Positions 11,393-21,106 of a stretch of DNA of 64,000 nucleotides are shown piece by piece; position 1 is the stretch's first letter, and each line of letters opens with the position of its first letter. This DNA comes from Harmothoe impar (lineage: Eukaryota > Annelida > Polychaeta > Phyllodocida > Polynoidae), in assembly GCA_947462335.1 (NCBI GenBank), contig OX381720.1, forward strand, positions 69,501 to 133,500. Direction: 5' to 3'. The translations under genes and the position numbers were made by a program. Under the pieces are notes generated by a model, which saw only the letters and a program-made list of their open reading frames with translations, did no database searches and was not told the origin of the DNA.

Positions 11393-11774
11393 CCCAGCTA
11401 ACAAAAAAACGTTATCTGACGTTACAATAACGTTTTCTAAAGGTTTGGTAAACGTTATAGAATGACGGAAATATGACGTTATCTGACGTTAAAACGTTGA
11501 CTCAAAATAACGTTATAATAACGTTATACAAAAACGTTTGAATGTGTAACGTTATGACAACGTTATTTTACGTTTTTTTTGGTTTTGAATAGATCTAAAA
11601 CTCAAATTCCCAGGACACTAATTAAACTTCTGAATGTGGATATAAAGTAATATCTCAAACGAGATTCCACATACTAAGCTTTCAGCAATGCAACATCTGC
11701 AAAAAAATGTGGTTGCTAAAGGTCCCTATTTGCTGTAAAATCTCCGAGGCATAGCAGCTATTAGGCACTAGCGA

Positions 11775-12244
11775 GTACAAACAGGGTGTGAGTATTGTGA
11801 GTGGGTTGTACCTGGGCATTCCTTATGTTGCCTGTCCCTCATAGAGTAGTGGTTAGCATGGTGGATTCATGATGCAGAGGTCCTAAGGTCAAATCCCTGT
11901 CAAGTCATACCTTGGTGACCATACCATGCATTAATATTCTTATTTATCAAACATATTTTGCTTTGATAGGTAGAAGTGAGTAACAACCTTGAAATGACAT
12001 CAAAGAAATATCAATGGTGTTTGGACAAAATTTGTATTCCTATTTCTTCAGAGGAAATATATGTATAAATAAGAAAATATATAGGTTGTTAATGGTATGG
12101 TCTCTAGGATATGACTTGACAGGGATTTGAGCTTAGGTTCTCTGCATCATGAATCCACCATGCTAACCACTACTCTATGAGGGACAGGTGACATAAGGAA
12201 TGCCTAGGTACAAGCCACTCACAATACTCACACCCTGTTTGTAC
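11775..12244. mobile_element. Long inverted-repeat element with tRNA-like arms
   Basis: GTACAAACAGGGTGTGAG at the left is the exact reverse complement of CTCACACCCTGTTTGTAC at the right. Pairing continues with few mismatches for about 190 bp on each side of a ~90-bp loop. Each arm contains a tRNA-like segment (AGAGTAGTGGTTAGCATGG ... GGTCAAATCCC) resembling A and B boxes, so it may be a head-to-head pair of SINEs or a foldback MITE. Confidence 0.75.
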
Positions 12245-12717
12245 CCTAATCTCAGACATGAGCTGATTGCTGGAGGTTAGAGGATATACACTGGTACCAA
12301 TTAGCATAGTGCTCTGCGCAGGTCATCTTGCTAATGCGGAATAGGCTAAGCATTTCTTCAAGGAGGAAATTGAGATCTAGGTATAGGATATGTTGATCAT
12401 AGTTTGTTTTATTATCATTTGGCGAGGTTGATACATTAGAACAAAGAGGGACCCACATACTATGCTGATAAATATTCCTGTATCGACCCTGTCAACCCTA
12501 ATTATCAGCAAATCAGAGAAGGGCACACTGACATACTGCAGCCCCCCCCCCCCCCCGAACTACCCCACCGCTAAACTCACTCTGAGCAATCCACAAACAT
12601 ACACATATGAGTCTCCAATACAGCTATTTTCATCAGACTACTAAAGTTGGCTAAAGGTCCCTATTTTCATTTCGTAGTAACCATGGTAGAAACGATATGA
12701 TACTGATGGGAATATTA

Positions 12718-13036
12718 GGGACCTTTAGCAAGCACGTAAAAGCTTATAAATAAACGCAGACGTAGCAGTGCTGAAGACATAGGATACGTGTGGCTCCAGA
12801 GGGGTAAAAAGCGACCTGGCGACCTGGGCCGTTTTCTGGGCGACATGGCGACCAGGTACAATAATGAAAGCGACCTTGTGACTATTGCCCAAAATTGAGT
12901 ATAGGATAAAGGGTCTAAAAAACGACCTTGCGACCTGGAGGCCTTAATTTCGGCGACTTTCCGACCTCAGGGGGTACCCCTCTGCACCCCCATACGTCTG
13001 GGTTAAATGAGCTACGTCCGGTTTGCTAGAGGTCCC
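12718..13036. mobile_element. TA-flanked MITE (GGGACCTTTAGCAA family), itself interrupted
   Basis: It begins GGGACCTTTAGCAAGC and ends GGTTTGCTAGAGGTCCC, flanked by TA on both sides, with the internal CGCAGACGTAGCAGTGCTGA shared with other copies. Intact copies are about 108 bp (13620-13727, 56108-56215). This one is longer because the 202-bp MITE at 12790-12991 sits in it. The TA duplication suggests a Tc1/mariner-type transposase in trans. Confidence 0.8.
12790..12991. mobile_element. ~202-bp MITE (CGACCTGGCGACC family), copy 1
   Basis: It begins GTGGCTCCAGAGGGG and ends CCCCTCTGCACCCCC (imperfect inverted ends) and is flanked by ATACGT at 12784-12789 and 12992-12997. A second copy in the opposite orientation lies at 25955-26158, flanked by AGGGAT on both sides. 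Two independent 6-bp duplications define the element well. No coding capacity. Confidence 0.85.
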
Positions 13037-13112
13037 TACTAAAATGCCAAATATATATAATAGGAGAGGTGAGGATATAATTAGATGTTGTACAGCTCGC
13101 ATCCTATGTCCA

Positions 13113-13186
13113 GGTGCCGTGGCTAAGTGGTCTAGGCGCTGGTATATGAGTTCTATCCATGGAGGTTCGAACCACATGGCAGTCCA
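13113..13186 (+). repeat. tRNA-like SINE segment
   Basis: CCGTGGCTAAGTGGTCTAGG resembles an A box and GGTTCGAACC is a typical B box, 43-45 nt apart. I do not think it is a functional tRNA: the acceptor ends do not pair well. A related segment is at 56325-56390. Confidence 0.5.
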
Positions 13187-13423
13187 GGTTTTTTTTCTAA
13201 AACGAAATAGAGACGTTTAGCAATGACAACGGACTCCATTACATGCATACCTAGCCTATACTTTTAGCATTACTACTTCTACATTTAATAAGTTAGGGTG
13301 GATTGAGGGGAGGGGGATGCAAGTCCGTGCACTGAGTCCTGATACAAGATTACTGGTGTAAGTCAATTATGTCCTGTATTTAACAAAACGCATTTGATAA
13401 TAATAAAAAAACGATCTCAAAGG

Positions 13424-13500
13424 CCCCATCAGGTATTGAACCCAGGGTCTCCTGCATATCAGGCTAATGCATTACCCCTACTCTACTGAGGATCTGGTAG
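13424..13500 (-). repeat. tRNA-like SINE segment (minus strand)
   Basis: On the minus strand GAGTAGGGGTAATGCATTAG looks like an A box and GGGTTCAATACC like a B box. Short and without clean tRNA pairing, so most likely a SINE head or tRNA pseudogene. Confidence 0.45.
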
Positions 13501-13619
13501 AAGATCTGAAGGGTATTCTGATGTGCCACATTGAGATTCTGTGCACAATTTACATTTCCTCATTACACACATGTGCACCAAACACCTTTACAATGGGGAC
13601 CTTTAGCAACCACATAAAA

Positions 13620-13816
13620 GGGACCTTTAGCAACCACGTAAAAGCTCATTAAACGCAGACGTAGCCTATCCCTTTAGCACTACTAGGTCTGCGTTTAATG
13701 AGATATATCGGGTTTGCTAAAGGTCCCCAATAGCTCATAAAACGCAGACGTAGCAGTGCTGAAAGTATAGGATACGGCTACGTTTAATTGGCTATGTCAG
13801 GTTTGCTAAAGGTCCC
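13620..13816. mobile_element. GGGACCTTTAGCAA-family MITE and adjoining half copy
   Basis: A complete ~108-bp copy (GGGACCTTTAGCAACC at 13620 to GGTTTGCTAAAGGTCCC at 13727) is followed by a second right half ending at 13816. Another left end lies at 13596. The arms are inverted repeats with GCAGACGTAGC/GCTACGT motifs. Confidence 0.7.
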
Positions 13817-14065
13817 CAGTACGCATGGAACCATAGTGTTTCAAATATTGCCCCTGCCCCCTTCTAATATTTGGTAAAACACAACCACACCAATCTATCC
13901 ATGATTATCTCTAGAAACGTTAAATAACGTTAAATAACGTTATGGATACAAACGTTTGTATGTGCAACCATATAAGGACGTAAAATAACGTTTTACATAT
14001 AACGTAATATAACGTTATACATGGCAACGTTTCAAAACGTAAAAATACGTTTTTTGTTTACTGGG

Positions 14066-15950
14066 AAATTGCCTGTAACATCAACTTGCCCTTATCCCTC
14101 AAACGCAATATAGTAATCCTATATACCTACCTTACCTGAAATATCAACCTGCCCTTATCCCTCAAAAGCGATATAGTGATCCTGCATACCTAAATTGCCT
14201 GAAAAATCAACTTGCCCTTATCCCTCAAACGCTATATAGTAATCCTATATACCTACCTTACCTGAAATATCAACCTGCCCTTATCCCTCATACACTATAT
14301 AGTGATCCTACATACCTAAATTGCCTGAAACATCAACTTGACCTTATCCCTCAAACGCTATATAGTGATTTTATATACCTAACTGGCATATCACATTAGC
14401 TTGCCCTTATCCCTCAAACCCTATATAATTGTCTAATATACATAGCTTAACTGAAATATTAACCTGCCCTTATCCCTCAAACCCTATATAGTGATCCTAC
14501 ATACCTAAATTGCTTGTACCATCAACTTGCCCTTATCCCTCAAACGCAATATAGTAATCCTATATACCTACCTTACCTGAAATATCAACCTGCCCTTATC
14601 CCTCAAAAGCTATAAAGTGTTCCTGCATACCTAAATTGCCTGAAAAATCAACTTGCCCTTATCCCTCAAACGCTATATAGTAATCCTATAGATACCTACC
14701 TTACCTGAAATATCAACCTGCCCTTATCCCTCAAACGCTATAGAGTGATCCTACATACCCAAATTGCCTGAAACATCAACTTGCCCTTATCCCTCAAACG
14801 CTATATAGTGATCCTATATGTCTACCTTACCTGAAATATCAACCTGCCCTTATCCCTCAAACCCTATAAAGTGATCCTAAATATGTAACTTGCCTGAAAT
14901 ATCAACTTGCCCTTATCTCTCAAATGCTATATAGTAAGCTTATACACCTAGTAACACCTGTGAATCAGTGCGCCCTTATCCCTCAAACCCTATTGTCATA
15001 TAATATGCATAACTTGCCTGAAACATCAACTTGCCCTTATCCCTCAAACGCTATATAGTGATCTTATATACCTAACTGGCATATAACATCAGTTTGCCCT
15101 TATCCCTCAAACCCTATATAGTTGTCTAATATACATAGCTTACCGGAAATATCAACCTGCCCTTATCCCTCAAACGCTATAGAGTGATCCTACATACCCA
15201 AATTGCCTGAAACATCAACTTGCCCTTATCCCTCAAACGCTATATAGTGATCCTATATGTCTACCTTACCTGAAATATCAACCTGCCCTTATCCCTCAAA
15301 CCCTATAAAGTGATCCTAAATATGTAACTTGCCTGAAATATCAACTTGCCCTTATCCCTCAAATGCTATATAGTAAGCTTATACACCTAGTAACACCTGT
15401 GAATCAGTGCGCCCTTATCCCTCAAACCCTATTGTTATATAATATGCATAACTTGCCTGAAACATCAACTTGCCCTTATCCCTCAAACGCTATATAGTGA
15501 TCTTATACACCTAACTGGCATATAACATCAGTTTGCCCTTATCCCTCAAACCCTATATAGTTGTCTAATATACATAGCTTACCGGAAATACCAACCTGCC
15601 CTTATCCCTCAAACGCTATATAGTGATCCTACATACCTACCTTACCTGAAATATCAACCTGCCCTTATCCCTCAAACGCTATATAGTGATCCTATATACC
15701 TACCTTACCTGAAATAACAACCTGCCCTTATCCCTCAAACGCTATATAGTGATCCTACATATGTAACTTGCCTGAAATATCAACTTGCCCTTATCCCTCA
15801 AACGCTATATAGTAAGCTTATACACCTAGTACCACCTGTGTATCAGTGCGCCCTTATCCCTCAAACCCTATAGTCATCTAACATGCATAACTTGCTTTAA
15901 ACATCAACTTGCCCTTATCCCTCAAACGCTATATAGTTTGTGGGTTAAGG
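14066..15950 (+). repeat. 63-bp tandem array, right arm part 2
   Basis: About 29 units of CCCTTATCCCTCAAACGCTATATAG-type sequence. A multi-unit block at about 14700-15130 recurs nearly unchanged at about 15170-15600, showing recent amplification by units of several monomers. It ends in the GC-richer GTTTGAGGGTTAAGGC repeats of the terminal inverted repeat. Confidence 0.92.
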
Positions 15951-16125
15951 CTGTTTGAGGGTTAAGGCTGTTTGAGGGATAAGGCTGTTTGTGGGTTAAG
16001 GCCGTTTGTGCTTTAACGCCATATTTGAGGGATAAGGGCCCGTGGTGAGCCCTTATCCCTCAAACGGTTACTCGTTTGAGGGTTAAGGGCTCGTTTGAGG
16101 GATAAGGGCCCAACAAGCCATCTCC

Positions 16126-16758
16126 TTATACAAGGCGTCTCCCAGGTCCAACCGATTCTTTCGATCTGTACGCTGAAACACAGCGGACTGCTGCCAAATT
16201 CCTGGCGATCTGCACCTTCCCGAACTGTGGGGTTTCTATGATGATGTGTTCAAACTTCACCTTATCTAACCCCGCCACCAACCGTGCATGCAGATCCCCT
16301 ACATTCTTCCTCGCCAGTAGCATGGCTTGGCCATGACACTGGATCAAATGTTCAATCATGCGACCCCTTCTGAAGGTCCACAGCCCTTGGTATTTCTTGT
16401 TGGACTTGCCCGAATCGGTGCAGATGTACTGCGCCCGGTGGTGCATATGGCACTCAACCAGGTGCCGCATGAAACAAAGAGAGGTGGGCACGGGACGGTT
16501 CTCATGCTTAAACCAATACATACATGAGTCAAAGGGGCACTCCTCCCTCACCCCTTGCCGGTACCTGGCCATGGCCCATCTGATTTTAGGGCGACCTTCA
16601 TGATTGTAATAGGACTCAGGGAATTCTTTCCTATCATGAAGACGGCCGAACCAATTTTCCTCCCATCGAAAGGTGCTCTGAGAGTTGGTGTTTGACTTTA
16701 TCCACTCCTCATCATGGGATAACCCCTCGAAGTCCTTCTCCTTAGGGCAGGAATACAT
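16126..16758 (-). pseudogene. E1 ORF3, paired Cys/His finger region
   Basis: The minus strand encodes about 210 residues with two finger-like clusters: ECPFDSC, then CFMRHLVECH about 22 residues on, then YICTDSG and MIEHLIQCHG. E3 keeps the pattern (CPFTTC ... RFARHLNEKH ... YHCVSV ... IIWHMALKH) at about 60400-60690, and the flanking EWIK and SYYN words are conserved too. These look like C2H2/C2HC zinc fingers, so nucleic-acid or protein binding is likely. The frame ends at a stop just before the foldback insertion. The domain lies in the middle of ORF3. Confidence 0.65.
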
Positions 16759-16795
16759 GACCCTGGATCTTTTACAGTGCTCAATGCACTCGGGC

Positions 16796-18403
16796 CTAAA
16801 TATTTTGAAGCTGACGCCAGATCATCTCCTCTGCCCGGGAGTGAGGTGTATCGACGGAGGCTGCTGCTGAGGCTGCAGGAGGGGAAGAAGCTACCACAGG
16901 TGGAGTGTTTGAATGCCCTGATTCCAAGGACGTTGATGGAGATACAGGCATGGGAACCTGCACAGGAGTCTTAGCCAGTGCCTTTTGAGGGGTCGAAGGG
17001 GTGGAGGTCGTATTGGTTTCACTTCTCGAGACTACGTCAACCAACCTCACAATTGGAGACATGTTTATCGCAGTTGTTTGTGGAGGCAAGACGTGAGGGA
17101 CACAGGCCTGTTGTGCTTCAGCCTTTTTCACCTTATGTCGTTGGCTTTTTGGTAGTTCGAATGGTCCCTCCTCCACATCCGAATTGGGTGTTGAGGCATC
17201 AGACACAGAGCGTCCCTTCTGCTGTGGGTTGGGATTTTTCTGGGACTGAGCTCGGGTGAAGGGAGTTCTAGGAGCAGCTTGCATAGCCTCCAGGGTCTGC
17301 CGTAATTGTTCATTGGCTGCCCTCAGCTCATCGGACTCCCTTAATACTTGAGCAAACTGAGCTTCCTGCTCAGCCAGCTCCGGGGTACCGGGGGTAACAT
17401 CCATGGGTGTTAGCTCAAGGATGGCTGGAGACTTGTCAAAGGGGACCGGTGAAGGTCCCGGAGTCTTCGGAAGTGGTTCAAATTGAGATTTACTAGTCTC
17501 AGGCGTAGTAGTGGGTTCTTCGAATGGAGTCAGGGTTGACTTTGGAGGACTCGAAGAGCATTCGAACTGGGCTAGAGTAGGCTCGGACGTTTCGGATGTG
17601 GATGTAGTAACTGGAGGGGTACCGAAACGGGAAGATCTGCGACCACCTTTAGTTTTGGTGAGCTTCTTCTTCTTCCCCTTGGTACTTTTAGTACTCCAAT
17701 CACTCGAAGGGACCGGTTCCTTGGCTGGTGGGGCCTGTTGGAGGGTCCCAAAGTCTTTTCCACATCTTAACAAAATATCACTAAAGACTCCGTTTTCGTA
17801 AGCCCCGCGGATAGCTCCTCCATAACTGTCCAACCAGGTAGGGTCGTAGCGATAAAAGCCCTCACTCCCCAGTCTATCCAACATCATAGCATTGAGAGTT
17901 GGATGGAGATGCAACGAAGTGTCAAATGGTGGTTCACATTCCAGCACTTGTATCAGCTGCTGCTGAGCCAACGATTTGCGAACGTACTCCTCCGTTTCCG
18001 TCTCAGATACTGCGTGAATAGGCACTTTTTGACCTACCTCCTCCTGTTCTGACATGTCACTCTCCTCCAGGTCGCCTGCTGCGTTCAGCTTAATGCAGTT
18101 GTCGATGTCTTTAGAAGCCACACGTTTTGGGGTGTTGCGGCACGGCAACGGCCCCAAGTTGACCTGCTCGGTCGACATATAGGAGCCTATCCCAGCCACT
18201 CGGACGGTGGCTGTACTCCCCGTTGACTCGGAGGCGGATTCATAATCCGACTCCCGTACGTCATTGAACTGTCCATCGTCCACGTCCTGGAATAGATCTA
18301 GGTCCTCGGACTGCTCCTCCATCGAAGTCGAATGTTTTAAAAAAAAAAAAAAGTTTAAACAAAGATGTTGCAGAGATCGAAGCTCCGCGTGTCCTAATGA
18401 CAC
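16796..18403 (-). CDS. E1 ORF3, N-terminal acidic and Ser/Thr/Pro-rich part
   Basis: An open frame of 535 codons. The likely start is the Met at about 18325 (MEEQSEDLDLFQD), because the upstream part is an A-rich tract read as Lys/Phe-type codons. About the first 110 residues are acidic. A more ordered segment follows (about 110-220, with FDTSLHLHPTLNAMMLDRLG and RYDPTWLDSYGGAIRGAYENG), then a basic KGKKKKLTKTKGG patch, then 250 residues of Ser/Thr/Pro-rich sequence with one short coiled coil. E3 has a similarly composed N-terminal part. Unknown protein; it follows integrase on the same strand, where errantiviruses carry env, but no signal peptide or membrane segment is visible. It does not resemble gag. 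Confidence 0.65.
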   Translation of the reverse strand: MSLGHAELRSLQHLCLNFFFFLKHSTSMEEQSEDLDLFQDVDDGQFNDVRESDYESASESTGSTATVRVAGIGSYMSTEQVNLGPLPCRNTPKRVASKDIDNCIKLNAAGDLEESDMSEQEEVGQKVPIHAVSETETEEYVRKSLAQQQLIQVLECEPPFDTSLHLHPTLNAMMLDRLGSEGFYRYDPTWLDSYGGAIRGAYENGVFSDILLRCGKDFGTLQQAPPAKEPVPSSDWSTKSTKGKKKKLTKTKGGRRSSRFGTPPVTTSTSETSEPTLAQFECSSSPPKSTLTPFEEPTTTPETSKSQFEPLPKTPGPSPVPFDKSPAILELTPMDVTPGTPELAEQEAQFAQVLRESDELRAANEQLRQTLEAMQAAPRTPFTRAQSQKNPNPQQKGRSVSDASTPNSDVEEGPFELPKSQRHKVKKAEAQQACVPHVLPPQTTAINMSPIVRLVDVVSRSETNTTSTPSTPQKALAKTPVQVPMPVSPSTSLESGHSNTPPVVASSPPAASAAASVDTPHSRAEEMIWRQLQNI

Positions 18404-19092
18404 TCTGAGCGGAAACTAACTAGTCTTCGACGTATTATGATGTGGTTCGGAGGATCTTTGTCGGTACCAGGACCCTTTAATCTCCCTTCTTTGCCCTGCA
18501 GCGAACACATGTTTTCTTGGCACTCTTCCAATATGGCGGCGGCCCTTCTTGTCTCGCGCCACCACGCCCGCCGCGGTAGCTAAGGTCAACCAATCAGCGT
18601 TCACGCCTCACCGGATAACCCAGCACGAGACGCTCGCATTTTCGCGCCACTAATTGAACGGGTAGCTCACCGCAGTGTAATCCTTATTGAGTCAATTCCA
18701 CAGAACCACGGCTGTTGCTAATTATGAATTCTTCAGGAGTGTAGGCAAATGTCATTACAGGTAACATAAGAATACCCGCCGGATTAATCCGTCTGCCACC
18801 CTCGGGGACATTCATTCAACCAGCACCTGCCCTAGTTCTGATCACCAGACAGCAATTAGGTCTGTACTACCATCATGGGATGGAATCTTTTTGTTGTGCA
18901 TACAAATTAGGTCACAGCAGCCCCTTGGCCAAACCGTGGACTGCACCTCAACCCTACCTTGGGTTCTTTAGACCTGGCCATCAGGGAAGATTCGGCAGGA
19001 TGTCTAGTAGTCAATTGGACAGCCCTCCTCCCCTTCAGACCTTCATTTGCAGAGACTTTCTTTACATGTTTTTTATCCTTCTTGCCAGAAGC
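18404..19092 (-). other. Spacer between E1 integrase and ORF3
   Basis: Holds a 62-codon ORF (18416-18604) and little else. It could contain the leader or splice acceptor for ORF3, since ORF3 is in a different frame and 0.7 kb downstream of pol, but I cannot single out a site. Confidence 0.4.
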
Positions 19093-19746
19093 TCAAACTT
19101 TTTGTGCTGGTAAATTTTTTCTAGGCCTACCCCGGCTTCTCTTCAATCTACCAATACCAGGGGGCATTGATTTTTCCACACCTGGGGATATAACTAGTTT
19201 CCTAGGTCTACCAGGACCACGTCGTTCCGGGGTGGTCACTCTCCGCTCAGTGTCACTTGACTTCGAATGCTCCCCTGACTTCGAATGCGCCGAAATATCA
19301 CCATGCCACCGACGTAGACGAGCCACATTGGATTTATACAGGTGTCCCAACATTGATTTGATCACTACTGTAGATTCAAAAACAATCCGAACCACAGTAA
19401 ACGGACCATCCCAGTTGGGTGACAGTTTCAGCTGCTGTAGTAGATCATGTAGCCTGACTACTTCATCCCCTAATCGAAAGGACCTGAGTTTCAAACCAAT
19501 GTCATAGCCCACTTTTTGCCATGATGCAGATTTACTCAGCTCACATCGAACCATCTCATATGCGGACTTGAATTGATCCCTCAATGCCTCCACGAATATC
19601 ACCTGACATGGTATTTCAGCGTTTATCCCAGCTACGCCGAACACCAAGTCAGCAGGCATAATCAAATCCTCTCCGAACACTAACAGAAGCATGCACCGTA
19701 CTGTTGTAATCATGTACCACAAACTCGCATTGTTCATCCCAATCAT
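19093..19746 (-). pseudogene. E1 integrase C-terminal region (GPF-type)
   Basis: The minus strand encodes the region after the integrase core. FRLGDEVVRLHDL is followed by LSPNWDGPFTVVR, the GPY/F motif of Ty3/Gypsy integrases, then VARLRRWHGD and a basic tail with GRPRK (AT-hook-like) motifs near the end. The tail may bind chromatin or DNA. E3 retains a copy of this end (SHVARLRTWAGRE) at 63159-63437. Confidence 0.75.
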
Positions 19747-19782
19747 CCATCTGACTCTTGACCAAAGGCTTTAGGACTTGTA

Positions 19783-20375
19783 TTATCTATTGAACCTTTC
19801 CACTTGTCCATCAGACTGAGGCCTGTACGGATTCATTCTTGTTTTGCATATAGCAAGGCTATGACACATTGGTGCCCATAACTCGGATTCAAATTCTCTT
19901 CCTTGATCACTGTGCAACATCAAGGGCACACCCAGATGGAGCACCCAGCCTTTTACAAATGCACGGGCACATGTATGGGCTTTATGATCTTTCAGAGGGA
20001 ACACTCTAGTGTATTTCGAATAGTAGTCAGAGATCACCATCATGCACATGTTTCCATCAGGAGTGGTTTAAGACCACTGATGATATCAACTGCTATGCGT
20101 GCAAATCTAACTCCCCACAGTTCTTGAGTTAATGGTAACTTCCCCAGGCCTTCACCTGGTTTATTCAGACAACAATCCTGACAAGTTGAGATCCACCTAA
20201 GCAGATCTTTACTCATGCCAGGCCAGTAATACCTCCTGGAGAGTCGCGCAAGGGAGCTTTCTTTCCAAAATGTCCACTGGTCTGGTGTCCATGTACGAAA
20301 TAAATGACATCCCTTCGCATAGCAGTGGGTATCACGATTTGTTGAAGTTTGGTCTAGTAAGGTGTTATCTTCCAC
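19783..20375 (-). pseudogene. E1 integrase N-terminal finger and catalytic core
   Basis: The minus strand shows RRYYWPGMSKDLLRWISTC followed by QDCC, the typical end of the H2C2 finger, and then the catalytic core: IAVDIISG (first Asp), LHSDQGREFES (second Asp) and PYRPQSDGQVERFNR (Glu). These are the D,D-35-E residues. A frame change lies between 20049 and 20040. The enzyme would join cDNA ends to host DNA. Confidence 0.85.
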
Positions 20376-20380
20376 CTACA

Positions 20381-21084
20381 TCAGATACCGTCAACAACGG
20401 CCAGCTCAGACCATTGAGCAAGTAGTTGTCTCATTTCCCGGTTCTCAATCGAAATTGTTGGTTTTTGTGGCTGAATACCACTGGAGACCTGTTCTATTAG
20501 TCTTGAAATGACAGTATCACCCCTCTGGAATTGCCTGATGGTCTCCGTGGACCATTCCATAGCTTTAGAATGTCCTACATCATACAGCATTCAAACTCCA
20601 GCTACTACAGCGTTATGGGCTCCACAGTCATCACAATCCATTCTAGAACATTTCCTTATGGGTCTTCTTGAAAGGGCATCAGCATTGATATGCTTGCTCC
20701 CTGCTCTGTGTTGGATTTGGCTATTTTCGAACCCAAACTCGGACAAATGGGTCAACCATCGACCGATCATCCCCTCTGCTTCCTTAAAGTTTAGCAACCA
20801 CCTTAAGGAGGAGTGATCTGTCCGTAAAGTAAAGTCACCTCACCACAGTGCTTAAACTTCTTCGTATATACTACTACCACCAACAATTCGCGCTTAGTAG
20901 TACAGTAATTCCTCTGGACCTTATTGAGGGTATTACTAGCAAAGGCCAGTGGTACTTCTTTCCCATCCTGTATCTGGGACACAGCAGCACCGATGCTGTC
21001 ATTAATGGCTTCAGTGTCCAGCATGAAATGACCATCAGCTGTGGGATATTTCCAAACTGGAGTGGTTCGAAATAGGCTCTTCAC
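20381..21084 (-). pseudogene. E1 RNase H and tether
   Basis: The minus strand reads HFMLDTEAINDSIGAAVSQ (Asp-containing start of Ty3/Gypsy RNase H; the usual DASDxxIGA has become DTEAINDSIGA), then PLAFASNTLN and TTKRELLVVV (Glu), and after a frame break IQHRAGSKHINADALSRRP, where H and NADALSR are the end of the domain. 20381-20590 is the linker to integrase. Frameshifts near 20800 inactivate it. Confidence 0.8.
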
Positions 21085-21106
21085 GGCTTCAAATGCTATA
21101 TCTTGT

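Larger units (their letters stand above)
11393..14065. mobile_element. 2.67-kb TIR element with AACGTT-rich ends
   Basis: The left end CCCAGCTAACAAAAAAACG matches the reverse complement of the right end, CCCAGTAAACAAAAAACG. Both ends are followed by about 150 bp dense in AACGTTA/TAACGTT. It splits a 63-bp satellite unit (flanks TACCTAA and AAATTGCC; intact units read TACCTAAATTGCC), consistent with a 2-bp duplication AA. No transposase ORF is visible. The interior holds a hairpin SINE-like element, MITEs and tRNA-like pieces. The DNA transposon superfamily is not assigned. Confidence 0.8.
8333..16115. mobile_element. 7.8-kb foldback element with 63-bp tandem-repeat arms
   Basis: The ends are near-identical inverted repeats: TGTGGGGCCCTTATCCCTC at 8333 and, on the other strand, TGTTGGGCCCTTATCCCTC from 16115. 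The similarity continues for about 150 bp, including CAAATATGGCGTTAAAGCAC. Inside, tandem 63-bp units run in one orientation at 8560-10515 and in the opposite one at 10530-11392 and 14066-15950, so the whole element can fold on itself, as Drosophila FB elements do. The flanks AGCCG (before 8333) and AGCCA (after 16115) may be an imperfect 5-bp duplication. It interrupts E1 ORF3. No transposase ORF is visible, so it is non-autonomous. It also contains the 11393-14065 insertion. Confidence 0.85.

Noticed and set aside
13113..13186. Functional tRNA gene
   Set aside because: A and B boxes are present, but acceptor and anticodon stems do not pair convincingly; more likely a SINE.
8560..15950. CRISPR-like or telomere-like array
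   Set aside because: Units are 63 bp with no unique spacers, and CCCTTATCCC is not the metazoan telomere repeat TTAGGG/CCCTAA. Inverted orientation and terminal repeats show a foldback element.
16126..18403. E1 ORF3 as an env gene
   Set aside because: No signal peptide, membrane segment or furin-type site; instead finger and coiled-coil features.
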